Source of the DNA: a virus
IMG/VR virus record: IMGVR_UViG_3300017605_000956
Coordinates: 1-64,000 of that record
DNA: 64,000 bases
Strand: one strand, 5' to 3'
This document shows, in pieces, positions 15,409-22,645 of this stretch (its first letter is position 1; each line of letters starts with the position of its first letter). Made by a program: the position numbers and the translations under genes. The notes beneath the pieces are model-generated. The model was not told where the DNA came from. It was given only the letters and a program-made list of their open reading frames with translations, and did not search any database.

Positions 15409-15861
15409 ATGCCGGTGTCGCACAACCTCCACCTCCGGAAGAAAGACCTGCGTGCCGCCCTCCAGAAGGCAGAGGACGACATCCGCATCACCTGCGAGAC
15501 GAGGGAGATCGGATCCGGCTGCGTCCAGCAGTGCAAGGTCGGTGGGATGATCGTCATCGGCCGGATGTACGAAGAGATCAACCGCGTTCGTGCGAACGAG
15601 GGCATGGGCATGAAGAAGATCAGGCTCGCCGGCGGGAAGCTCGGCATCATCGTCTCCCCGATGGAAGACTGCCCCAAGGGCTTCGAGGAGATCGTCGTCC
15701 GCGGCGGCAAGAACCCTCGCGTCAAAATCTGCCGCCTGGACGAGAACCACCGGAAGAAGTGGGCGCCCAAGGGCAAGCCCGCCCACAAGGGCGCGCTGCG
15801 CCGGAAGACGAAGCCCCGCTACCTGCCGGGCGTCACCACCCGGGACATCCGCGAGGGATAG
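15409..15861 (+). CDS. Basic cysteine-containing hypothetical protein
   Basis: 150 residues, basic. Cysteines at I-T-C-E-T, S-G-C-V-Q-Q-C-K, E-D-C-P-K-G-F-E and K-I-C-R; C-terminal 40 residues are Lys/Arg/Pro-rich. The ATG at 15409 is preferred over an upstream TTG that falls inside the promoter. First gene of a four-gene run ending with the Dam-like enzyme. Confidence 0.7.
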   Translation: MPVSHNLHLRKKDLRAALQKAEDDIRITCETREIGSGCVQQCKVGGMIVIGRMYEEINRVRANEGMGMKKIRLAGGKLGIIVSPMEDCPKGFEEIVVRGGKNPRVKICRLDENHRKKWAPKGKPAHKGALRRKTKPRYLPGVTTRDIREG

Positions 15862-16038
15862 ATGGCGAAGCCCCGACTGTCCTGCCGTGAGGTCCAGGTC
15901 TTCGTCGAGATGGGCGTCTTCAAGTCGGGCGACGTCGCCAAGCTGGCCCGACAGGGCGTGATCTCGATGAGCTGCGCCGAAGAGACTCGGCTCAAGATCG
16001 CCCGCAAGATCCAGATGAACGGTCGACGGAGGAAGTGA
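15862..16038 (+). CDS. 58-residue basic protein with two cysteines
   Basis: MAKPRLSC..., then S-M-S-C-A-E-E near residue 38 and a tail NGRRRK. Overlaps the next ATG (TGATG). Too short for family assignment; composition matches the basic cysteine proteins nearby. Confidence 0.6.
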   Translation: MAKPRLSCREVQVFVEMGVFKSGDVAKLARQGVISMSCAEETRLKIARKIQMNGRRRK

Positions 16039-16238
16039 TGGCTCGCAAGAAGGGCAAGCGCCGCCTCGCCGGCGAGATCACCGGCACCGACCTCCAGACG
16101 GCAATCCGCCTCGGCAAGAAGAACTGCGAGCGAACCTACGCCGACGACAACAAGGTCAAGATCAACGCCTGCTTCGACGGGGTGATCCAGGGAGCTCAGG
16201 CTCTCGACTGGGTCCATCGTGGAAAGGGAAGGTCGTAA
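16038..16238 (+). CDS. Basic C-x14-C protein 6
   Basis: 66 residues: MARKKGKRRLAGEITGTD, then N-C-x14-C-FDGVIQG. Same organisation as the short family member at 10491 (basic N-terminal tail, one cysteine pair, hydrophobic helix). ATG 16038 is used rather than the GTG one codon upstream. Confidence 0.7.
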   Translation: MARKKGKRRLAGEITGTDLQTAIRLGKKNCERTYADDNKVKINACFDGVIQGAQALDWVHRGKGRS

Positions 16239-17029
16239 TGGACAGCGTCTTCAAGCTGACCGCGCTCGACAAACCCCTGCGGCCGATCATCGGGTACCCG
16301 GGCGGCAAGAACCGCCTGGCGAAGAAGATCCTCGAGCACGCGCCCAAGCACACGATCTACGTCGAGCCCTTCATGGGCTCGGCCTCCGTCTTCTTCGCGA
16401 AGCCTCCCGCGGCGAAGAACGTGCTGAACGACATCGACCCCCAGCTCGTGAAGTTCCACCGGGACTTCTCGTGCCCCCGGCTCACGTCCTGCGTCGCGCG
16501 GAATCCCGCCACGATCGCCAACCGGAAGAAGTTCACCCAGCGGTTCCGGAAGGGCTCGACCGACACGTGCGATTACTTCATGGCCCGCCGGCTGTCCTTC
16601 AACTCCAACGGCAAGGACGTCAACCTGTCCAAGCCGTCGACGGCCCACGTCGGGAAGCACACCGTGAAGCACTGCTGGGAGCTCCGCGCGAAGCTGAACA
16701 AGGCGACGATCCTGAATCAGGACTTCCGGAAGGTCGCCAAGGACAACGACAAGGCGGGCGCGTTCCAGTTCTGGGATCCGCCCTACGAGGGTCGCGCCAA
16801 GGGCCTCTACAAGTTCGAGGAGGGCACATCGCCCCAGGCGGTCTGCGACGCCGCTCGAGGCCTGAAGAAAGCGAAGGTCCTGATCACGCACTACAACACG
16901 ACCGAGGTGCGCGAGGCCTGCGCCGGCCTCTACATGAAGACGATCCCGTACCAGTACGTCTCCCGGAACCGCAACCACGGCAAGGTCCACCAGGTGAAGG
17001 AGCTGCTGGTCGCGAACTACCCCCTCTAG
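16238..17029 (+). CDS. Dam-like D12-class DNA adenine methyltransferase
   Basis: 263 residues, typical length. GYPGGKNRLA (19-28) is motif X/I region of Dam enzymes, VEPFMGSASVFF (42-53) binds SAM, and D180-P-P-Y183 is catalytic motif IV. Methylates N6 of adenine in DNA; the target is probably a short palindrome but cannot be read from sequence. No restriction enzyme adjoins it, so protection of viral DNA or regulation is likely. Two terminators follow. Confidence 0.9.
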   Translation: MDSVFKLTALDKPLRPIIGYPGGKNRLAKKILEHAPKHTIYVEPFMGSASVFFAKPPAAKNVLNDIDPQLVKFHRDFSCPRLTSCVARNPATIANRKKFTQRFRKGSTDTCDYFMARRLSFNSNGKDVNLSKPSTAHVGKHTVKHCWELRAKLNKATILNQDFRKVAKDNDKAGAFQFWDPPYEGRAKGLYKFEEGTSPQAVCDAARGLKKAKVLITHYNTTEVREACAGLYMKTIPYQYVSRNRNHGKVHQVKELLVANYPL

Positions 17030-17040
17030 CTCCATTCCAG

Positions 17041-17088
17041 CCGGGGAGCGGCTCCTCCGAGGTCCCAAGCCGCTCTCCGGTTTTTTTT
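17041..17088 (+). terminator. Rho-independent terminator 1
   Basis: Stem CCGGGGAGCGGC (17041-17052) with GCCGCTCTCCGG (17069-17080; one mismatch), followed by eight T. Confidence 0.85.
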
Positions 17089-17103
17089 ATCGACCCGATC
17101 CCG

Positions 17104-17139
17104 CGGGGAGTCGACACTTTCGTCGGCTCCCCGTTTTTT
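17104..17139 (+). terminator. Rho-independent terminator 2
   Basis: Stem CGGGGAGTCGAC (17104-17115) with GTCGGCTCCCCG (17122-17133; one mismatch), followed by six T. Tandem with the first, so read-through into the beta-helix gene should be very low. Confidence 0.85.
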
Positions 17140-17170
17140 CTCCCGGCCGACCGATTCCCCCATGCGTCCT

Positions 17171-17213
17171 ATCGCGACTGGGGCTTGCCCCAGTCGCGAT
17201 GTGGGGCTATAGT
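17171..17213 (+). promoter_or_regulatory. 13-bp inverted repeat overlapping a promoter
   Basis: ATCGCGACTGGGG (17171-17183), loop CTTG, exact complement at 17188-17200. The loop and right arm contain TTGCCC (17185-17190), placed 17 bases before TATAGT (17208-17213). The dyad would therefore cover the -35, as an operator could, or be cruciform DNA. Confidence 0.5.
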
Positions 17214-17221
17214 CCCCTTTG

Positions 17222-18595
17222 ATGCCAACGAAGATGCCAAGGCAACCTAACATCCTCGTCGGAGACAAGATCAGGCTTCCCGACGGCCGAAGAGTGCCCA
17301 CCTTCGAGTTCATCTCGTGGTGGCGAGGACTGAGGCGTCGCTCATCTCGCACCAACCGCAAAGGCGGCCAGGCAGCTCCCACCAACATCTTCGTCGACCT
17401 CCTCACCGCGATCACCTTCGTGCCCGTCACCTACACCAACACGGTCAACGTTTCCGGTGGAGGCGCAGCACTTCAGACCGCGATCGACGCCGCTGGCCCG
17501 AACACGCGCCTTCTGGTCGCGACCGGAAATTACGACGCGATCACCATCGTCAACTGTCTCGACCTCACGATCGAGGCCGACGACGGCGCGAGCGTCACGA
17601 TCCTCGCCAGCGGTGGCGCCGGAGGCCACTGCGTCACGATTCAGGGCGGGAACGTTGGGCTCGCCATCATCGGCATCGACTTCGTCGGTGGCGGCAACGT
17701 CTCCGGCACGCAGCAGAATAACGGCCTGATCTGCGGGTCGAACACGACGACAGGCATGGCGAGCCTCTCGCGTCTTCAGATCATCAACTGCACTTTCTAC
17801 GAGCCCGGCAATCCCGCCAACGGCACGGTCGGCATCGTGCTGGTCGGAGTCAGCGGTGTCTCCCACACTGGCGTCGAGATCAGCGGCTGCACATTCACGA
17901 ACGTCGGATGCAGCACGAGCGCCGGCCTCAGCAACCTGGGCGTCATCACGGTCGCTGGCTTCGACAACTCCGTCTTCATCCGGAACTGCGCGATCTACCG
18001 TAGAGAAGTCGACATCCCTCGCATCTCGAGCTCCATGAAGGGCATCCTCGTCAACAATCTCGGGACGACGATCGAGGACGTCCTCTGCTACGACCTGGGT
18101 TCGGCAGGCAACAACGAAAACTTCATGCACGCCGCAAGCCTCAGCGCGGTGAGCGGCGGCGTGACGACTATCCGCAATTGCGTCGCCTTCCGTGCGAAGC
18201 GCGGCTTCCGCTCGAATAACAACACTGCGACGGTGACGATCTCGAACTCGGTCTGGTACCAGGACACCACGGGAGTCTCCAGCGGGCAGACGATCTTCCT
18301 CCGCAGCGCCGGCAGCATGACCGTCCACGACTGCGTGCTGTCGGGCCTGCTCGAGGGCACGGCCTTCAGCCTGACCGGAATCACCGAGGACCACAACTGC
18401 GTCTACAAGATCACGGCGGGACCTGCGCTCGACCCCACGGACACGATCCTCGATCCCACGATCTCCGACGTCGGCCTGAACGACTACCGCGTGACCGCGG
18501 AGCCGGCTCTCTCCGGAGGAACGGCCGGTCTTCCAATGGGCGTGATTTATCAGGGACCGACGGATATCATCTGGGCCGGAATACTGACGCCGTAA
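17222..18595 (+). CDS. Right-handed beta-helix protein, tailspike- or surface-protein-like
   Basis: 457 residues. After a basic N-terminal 60 residues, repeating short strands with N-C, G-I-x-V and I-x-I-x-N steps (LTIEADDGASVTI, IINCTFY, ISGCTFTNV, FIRNCAIY, TIRNCVAF, TISNSVWY) give the ladder of a pectate-lyase-type beta helix. Phage proteins of this kind bind or degrade polysaccharide; no catalytic residues can be assigned. The ATG lies about 9 bases after the -10, hence a leaderless transcript or use of ATG 17234. Cysteine-rich for this fold. Confidence 0.8.
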   Translation: MPTKMPRQPNILVGDKIRLPDGRRVPTFEFISWWRGLRRRSSRTNRKGGQAAPTNIFVDLLTAITFVPVTYTNTVNVSGGGAALQTAIDAAGPNTRLLVATGNYDAITIVNCLDLTIEADDGASVTILASGGAGGHCVTIQGGNVGLAIIGIDFVGGGNVSGTQQNNGLICGSNTTTGMASLSRLQIINCTFYEPGNPANGTVGIVLVGVSGVSHTGVEISGCTFTNVGCSTSAGLSNLGVITVAGFDNSVFIRNCAIYRREVDIPRISSSMKGILVNNLGTTIEDVLCYDLGSAGNNENFMHAASLSAVSGGVTTIRNCVAFRAKRGFRSNNNTATVTISNSVWYQDTTGVSSGQTIFLRSAGSMTVHDCVLSGLLEGTAFSLTGITEDHNCVYKITAGPALDPTDTILDPTISDVGLNDYRVTAEPALSGGTAGLPMGVIYQGPTDIIWAGILTP

Positions 18596-18619
18596 CCTGT
18601 TCACCTACGGAGGAATGGA

Positions 18620-18829
18620 ATGGCCGCGAAAGTGAAGCTCGGGTACTGTGACGCCTGCAAGCCCGTCGTCGCCCTCGCCGTGGGCGCTCTGCCCTCGGCT
18701 CCCTCGCACGTCGTCGACGGCGAGAAGCACGTCGGCAAGACCGTCGTGATCCAGGCGGAGGACGCCACGCGGAAGCCCGACGAGAAGATCCAGACCTACC
18801 TCAATCGCCTCGTCAAGAAGTACGTGTAG
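18620..18829 (+). CDS. Hypothetical small protein
   Basis: 69 residues. L-G-Y-C-D-A-C-K-P near the start is a single C-x2-C; the remainder has strands (KTVVIQAED) and a basic helix at the end. Introduced by the same GGAGGAATGGAATGG as the 1992 gene. Not recognised. Confidence 0.7.
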   Translation: MAAKVKLGYCDACKPVVALAVGALPSAPSHVVDGEKHVGKTVVIQAEDATRKPDEKIQTYLNRLVKKYV

Positions 18830-18832
18830 GCG

Positions 18833-18985
18833 ATGTTCGTCAACACCTGGCACTCGGACCCCTGGGGCTCGTACTGGTTCCATCGGTGGGAGAACACGCC
18901 GGCGCCGATCGTCCCGCAGTTCGTGGACAAGTTCAAGGCCTGGCGACCCCAGCAGCAGCGAGCTCGGGATGGGCTTCACTCCTGA
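18833..18985 (+). CDS. 50-residue tryptophan-rich miniprotein
   Basis: Starts 3 bases after the previous stop. Five of its first 37 residues are Trp (positions 6, 11, 15, 19, 37), with aromatic spacing W-x4-W-x3-W-x3-W. No clear Shine-Dalgarno apart from GTAGGCG. Could be a membrane-interface peptide, or non-coding. Confidence 0.45.
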   Translation: MFVNTWHSDPWGSYWFHRWENTPAPIVPQFVDKFKAWRPQQQRARDGLHS

Positions 18986-19189
18986 ACCATCAGCACGGCT
19001 CGAGGCCTCCCACCTCGAGCATCCTAATACCCACCCCGTCGCCCGAGCTCGGTCGCACTGGCCCAGCGCGGGCGATCTTGTTTCCCGACCTGGAGTTTTC
19101 TGTTTTGTGGAATCGTTTCATGAATTCTGGAATCTCGCCCAGACTGGGAGCGTTTGGAGCGTGACGACCACACCAGCACACGTACTCAC

Positions 19190-19205
19190 TACTCTCTAGA
19201 GAGTA
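19190..19205. repeat. 16-base perfect palindrome in a GTACTC cluster
   Basis: TACTCTCTAGAGAGTA. Just downstream GAGTACGGTACTC (19201-19213) forms a second near-palindrome. The same elements recur at 55358-55400. Probable operator pair. Confidence 0.6.
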
Positions 19206-19234
19206 CGGTACTCTACTAGCACTCAGAGGAATAC

Positions 19235-19267
19235 GGCTCTCTTACCAGCGTAGCTGGTAAGAGAGCC
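19235..19267. repeat. 15-bp perfect hairpin, loop GTA
   Basis: GGCTCTCTTACCAGC (19235-19249), GTA, exact complement 19253-19267. No T-run, so not a classical terminator; it lies 58 bases before the 19326 start. Confidence 0.8.
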
Positions 19268-19325
19268 AGAGGGATACGTGTAGTGTCTCTCGTCTCTCGT
19301 AGAAAGGAATGGAGGAGGAACACGT

Positions 19326-19871
19326 ATGGGATCACAGGCCGCCAGCACCGCCGAGCTCCTGCGCGAGCGCGGATACTTCGTCGAGAAGGTCGAGCAGGTC
19401 GTCCACGGGACCTTCATCAAGCGGGACTGCTTCGGGGCGTTCGACTTCATCGCGGTGAAGGCGGACGAGTCGGGAGTCACGGGCGTCCAGGTCTGCGCCA
19501 GCGATCGCAAGGCCGACCACATCGCGAAGCTCAAGGAGATCGAGGCGGTCTGGGCCTGGCTGCGCGCCGGCAACCGCATCCTCGTCCACTCGTGGAGGAA
19601 GAGGAAAGAGCGGCACCCGGTGACGAAGAACTGGAGCACGCCGCGGTGGGCCGTCATCGAGTTCCCGCTCACCGAGGAGGAGCTGCTCCCGGAGCCGGAC
19701 TGGCAGATCGTTCGGGCCAAGCTCGCCAAGATCGCGGAGGAGCGGAAGGCCGCCTCCCTCGCGAAGCGCCAGAAGACCATCGCGGAGAGGAAGGCGGTCT
19801 CGGCCGCTGCGAAGGCGGCGGCGATCCCGCCCGCGGCGCCGGTGCTGCCCGAGGCGGTGCCCGGCCTCTAA
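19326..19871 (+). CDS. Phage PD-(D/E)XK nuclease-like protein
   Basis: 181 residues. LLRERGYFVEKVE, then KRDCFGAFDFIAVK and GVTGVQVCASDRKADHI match a widespread phage family related to Holliday-junction/VRR nucleases, in which the catalytic D is in FGxxDxxA and the next position is G-x-Q rather than E-x-K. WLRAGNRILVHSWRKR is the conserved region after it. C-terminal 50 residues are a Lys/Ala helix. Start set by GGAATGGAGGAGG. DNA cleavage is expected from the family but the Q variant leaves catalysis uncertain. Confidence 0.7.
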   Translation: MGSQAASTAELLRERGYFVEKVEQVVHGTFIKRDCFGAFDFIAVKADESGVTGVQVCASDRKADHIAKLKEIEAVWAWLRAGNRILVHSWRKRKERHPVTKNWSTPRWAVIEFPLTEEELLPEPDWQIVRAKLAKIAEERKAASLAKRQKTIAERKAVSAAAKAAAIPPAAPVLPEAVPGL

Positions 19872-19889
19872 TCCCGGGGTCCTGGGCTC

Positions 19890-19911
19890 GTTGGGGGCTG
19901 ACGCCCCCAAC
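19890..19911. repeat. 9-bp perfect hairpin, loop TGAC
   Basis: GTTGGGGGC (19890-19898) and GCCCCCAAC (19903-19911), 18 bases after the stop of the nuclease gene. No T-run. Confidence 0.75.
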
Positions 19912-20250
19912 TCGCCCACCCCCTCTTTTGGGAGCCATCCCCGGCTGGCTGGCTGGCTGCCAGTCTAACGCATTGGGGCTGGGGGCGACCCAAGACCCAC
20001 CCCCACCCCTTCGACGCGCCAAATCGAAGAATAAAGCGTCACGCTGGGAGGCGTGGGGGATCTCTCTTCTCTTGGGGGTCGAGACGATGGGGGAGCCAAG
20101 GAGAGCGAGCGCAGCGGAGTCCGCGGAGCGGAGCGAGCTCGACGCGGCGAGCCCAGCGGCTCGGCCACCCAGCACGTGCAGAGGGGGAGGAGGAGAGAGG
20201 ACGACGGACGCACGGGACCGTACCATCGTATTCCTTCTCCCCAAAGACCT

Positions 20251-20377
20251 TGCACGTGCATGGGTTGAGCCGCGCGAGACGCGCGGACGCCGCGCGCTCC
20301 GCGCGCGTCGTGCGGTCTTGGGCATCCGCGCCCTCTGCACCTGCATGGGGGCTTGCAGATGCAGCCCTGCACCTGCA
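20251..20377 (+). repeat. Iterated TGCAc(c/g)TGCA motifs, group 1
   Basis: TGCACGTGCA 20251-20260, TGCACCTGCA 20336-20345 and 20368-20377, TGCAGATGCA 20354-20363; a partial GCACGTGCA is at 20172. The CC copies all face the same way as those at 21295-21467. Confidence 0.7.
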
Positions 20378-20557
20378 GGAGGAGCGGAGCCAGGCGTCCG
20401 CATCGAAGGAAAGGACCAGGACGTCCGCCGGCGAAGAAGGACAAAAGAACCGCGTAAAAGAGCGCGGAGAGAAGAGAGAGGACAGAGAAAAGCGGACTGT
20501 TTCAGATCCGCTGGGGGAATCCGCTTTTCCAGTCCGCTTCTTTGTTCTTCCGCTTTG

Positions 20558-20607
20558 TGACGTTTTCCGTCGTTTGTGGACACTTTGCGTCAAACGTCAA
20601 AACGTCA
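20558..20607. repeat. Spaced inverted repeat TGACGTTTT/AAAACGTCA
   Basis: Nine-base arms at 20558-20566 and 20599-20607 in a locally AT-rich stretch that also repeats CGTC/GACG. It lies 130 bases upstream of the 20741 gene. Confidence 0.5.
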
Positions 20608-20740
20608 TCGCGATTTCTGGCGCGCAAATCGCGTTGCGCCCCATGGCGGGTCATTTGCAACAATGGCTCGCGTCGTTCGACAGTCTGCCCAGTATCACTG
20701 GGCGGTCGAACGAAGTCCGCGTATGGAATGGAGGTTCCAG

Positions 20741-21238
20741 ATGGCTCAGAAGAACATGGCGACCCCGGCGAAGCCCGCGTCTCCCGCTCCGGCCGCTCCC
20801 ACCACCGAGAAGGCGGCGGACCCCAAGAAGCCGACGAAGATGTCCCGCGCCAACGTCATCGCGATGATCGCGGCGGGCGTCTTCCCGGCGGACACGCTGG
20901 AGAAGATGGAGAAGCAGGGCCTCGTGACCAGCGGCGATGGTGGCGGTGAGGACATCTTCGTCCAGCTCAAGGAAGGCGGCATCGACGAGAAGCTGATCGA
21001 GAAGTTCAAGGGCGTCCTGGCGGAGGTCAACGCCGCGCTCTGGAAGGACGCGAAGACGTACATCGGGAAGAACCCGAAGCACAAGTTCACCTTCCGCGAC
21101 GACGCGAAGAAGGAGTACTCCTACGAAGCGCCCGCCGAGATCGAGCTGGCCGCGTGGGTGAAGCACTTCGACCCGAAGCAGAAGGAGAACCGCGAGGCCG
21201 CCGTGAAGGCCGCCAGCGCGACTCCCGCGAAGAGCTAA
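20741..21238 (+). CDS. Hypothetical protein with Ala/Pro linker
   Basis: 165 residues: an Ala/Pro/Lys N-terminal linker, a predicted helical domain (MSRANVIAMIAAGVF, TLEKMEKQG), then KFTFRDDAKKEYSYEAP and a Lys/Ala end. The start is set by GGAATGGAGG (20725-20734). A strong terminator follows, so it is a single-gene unit placed between two repeat regions; it could bind them, but there is no recognisable DNA-binding motif. Confidence 0.75.
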   Translation: MAQKNMATPAKPASPAPAAPTTEKAADPKKPTKMSRANVIAMIAAGVFPADTLEKMEKQGLVTSGDGGGEDIFVQLKEGGIDEKLIEKFKGVLAEVNAALWKDAKTYIGKNPKHKFTFRDDAKKEYSYEAPAEIELAAWVKHFDPKQKENREAAVKAASATPAKS

Positions 21239-21245
21239 CACCGCG

Positions 21246-21282
21246 AGCGGGGTGGCGGGCAACCGCCACCCCGCTTTTTTTT
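21246..21282 (+). terminator. Strong rho-independent terminator
   Basis: 13-bp perfect stem AGCGGGGTGGCGG (21246-21258), loop GCAA, CCGCCACCCCGCT (21263-21275), run of eight T. Confidence 0.9.
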
Positions 21283-21294
21283 ATCCGCACTTCC

Positions 21295-21467
21295 TGCACC
21301 TGCATGATCCAGAGCCATCCCCATGCACCTGCAGGACCCCATGCACCTGCTACGCTGCGGAAGAAAAGAACACCGCGCACAACACGCGGAGAAAAGACCC
21401 TTTCCCACTTCGGACAAACGAACACCGCATCCCATCGCGCGCTGCACCTGCAAGGGATGCACCTGCA
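21295..21467 (+). repeat. Iterated TGCACCTGCA motifs, group 2
   Basis: Copies at 21295, 21324, 21342 (TGCACCTGCT), 21443 and 21458, all in one orientation, spaced 29, 18, 101 and 15 bases. Confidence 0.75.
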
Positions 21468-21733
21468 AGAGATCCGGGGGGCCTGGCTGCGGATGTTTCG
21501 TCCGCTCGATCGACGGAGAAGAAAAGCCGCGCCTGGCAGCGCCGCGGCCGGCTCGCGGTTCTTCTTCCTCGTGGACTGGGGCGCGCAGCGGATCTCCGCG
21601 CGCGCTCGCCCAGGGGAGCTGGTTCTGCCTCGAGAATCGGCATCCGTGGCCTGGCACGGGGGGCGTTTCGCGAGGAAGAACAGCCCGACAAAGCGACTTT
21701 TCGCGCCATTTTGTGACACTTTTTGTATTTTGT

Positions 21734-21750
21734 ATGACAGAACTTGTCAT
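21734..21750. promoter_or_regulatory. Operator-like dyad ATGACA-N5-TGTCAT
   Basis: Six-base arms 5 bases apart, flanked by further TGACA and GTCAT half sites (21713, 21756). It is 140 bases upstream of the 21892 gene. The binding protein is unknown; the regulator at 28684 is a candidate only because it is the sole HTH protein seen. Confidence 0.4.
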
Positions 21751-21891
21751 TTCTGGTCATTCTGGGTGGGGGTGGGATCTACCCCCACTATAACCCCATG
21801 ATTTCGCATGGGTTACGATTGGACGTTTTTGGACACGTTCGGCGGGTCATTTGCTGCAACCCCCATGGGTTCTATTTGGGGGGTGACGAAA

Positions 21892-22530
21892 ATGCGGTCG
21901 AGTGATGTCGAAGTGATGCGCGCCGCTGGCCTGAGCGAGGAGATCATCGCGAAGGCCTTGGCGCTGAGTCCGATCAAGACGCGGGAGCCGAGAGTGCGGA
22001 TTGACGTCTGCCCGGCGTGTGGGCAGAAGTCGATGCGCGGCGACTTCGTCTGTGGCGCGTGTAGCGCCCTCAAGGCGAAGTCCGACCGGCGCTTCTGGCA
22101 GCTCGTAGACAACCGCACCCGTGGCTTCGATGGTCGCCCCATCTACGAGAAGCCCGGCCCGCAGCAGCTCCCCGCGCAGACGCCGAAACCGGTGGCCCAC
22201 AAGATCGTCGCGCTGCGGGAGACGACGCCCACGGTTGAGCGCGAGCCCGAGCGCCGGGAGTTCCTCGTCACCGTCGGCAAGCTGGGGCGCGTGGTCGTGG
22301 CGACCAGCGCGCCGCGCGCGGCAGCGGTGGCCCACGCGATCAACGAAGACCCCGAGACCGCCGGGCACGCGATCCTCGACCTGGGCGTCACCGTGGAGCC
22401 CGAGACGGAGATCCCGGCGAAGGTGGGCAAGATGGGGGCGCCGGTCGCGGTCGAGCGCCGCTTCCGCGTCGCCGGCCCGGGAATGGAGATCGAGGTGGCG
22501 ACGAATGCCGTGACCCAGAAGCGCGGATAG
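21892..22530 (+). CDS. Hypothetical protein with zinc ribbon
   Basis: 212 residues. N-terminal helix (SSDVEVMRAAGLSEEIIAKAL) resembling a UBA/HTH-like start, then C-P-A-C-G...F-V-C-G-A-C (zinc ribbon, about 40-57), then two copies of a strand-rich segment (FLVTVGKLGRVVV, RRFRVAGPGMEIEV). ATG 21892 is preferred because GGGGGG ends 8 bases before it. Not assigned to a family. Confidence 0.65.
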   Translation: MRSSDVEVMRAAGLSEEIIAKALALSPIKTREPRVRIDVCPACGQKSMRGDFVCGACSALKAKSDRRFWQLVDNRTRGFDGRPIYEKPGPQQLPAQTPKPVAHKIVALRETTPTVEREPERREFLVTVGKLGRVVVATSAPRAAAVAHAINEDPETAGHAILDLGVTVEPETEIPAKVGKMGAPVAVERRFRVAGPGMEIEVATNAVTQKRG

Positions 22531-22645
22531 CGCGTCCACTCGCTCCCCACGTTCGACCCCCACAATAGATGGGGGCGAATGGGTGGGGGGCGCGATGGGT
22601 GCGCGGGGGTTGTCCCCGCGACGTGAATGTGAGGAGGTCCCAGAT

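Larger units (their letters stand above)
18986..19325. other. Non-coding control region with palindromes
   Basis: 340 bases without a credible gene. It holds a 16-base perfect palindrome, clustered GTACTC/GAGTAC motifs and a 15-bp hairpin (listed separately), and ends with GGAATGGAGG before the 19326 gene. AT content is locally higher. No sigma70 promoter with both boxes was found. Confidence 0.6.
19872..20740. other. 869-base non-coding region, candidate origin or centromere-like site
   Basis: No ORF in it has credible protein composition. It contains a 9-bp hairpin (19890-19911), four tandem GGCT (19943-19958), TGCACGTGCA (20251), TGCACCTGCA (20336, 20368), TGCAGATGCA (20354), the spaced inverted repeat AAGCGGACTG/CAGTCCGCTT (20490-20539) and TGACGTTTT/AAAACGTCA (20558-20607). 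This density of dyads and iterated motifs is what replication origins and partition sites look like; function is inferred. Confidence 0.5.
21239..21891. other. 653-base intergenic region with terminator, repeats and operator-like dyads
   Basis: Terminator 21246-21282, five TGCACCTGC motifs (21295-21467), ATGACA-N5-TGTCAT (21734-21750), GTGGGGGT-N7-ACCCCCAC (21766-21788) and GGCGGGTCATTTGC (21841-21854), which also occurs at 20645. No believable gene; the longer in-frame start at 21808 of the next ORF has no Shine-Dalgarno. Confidence 0.55.

Noticed and set aside
19669-20583. 304-codon minus-strand ORF over the non-coding region
   Set aside because: Low-complexity Arg/Ser/Pro/Ala sequence with no domain; the region contains repeats and dyads instead.
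20251-21467. CRISPR array
   Set aside because: The repeats are only 10 bases and irregularly spaced (15-900 bases); no direct repeats of 23-40 bases with even spacers.
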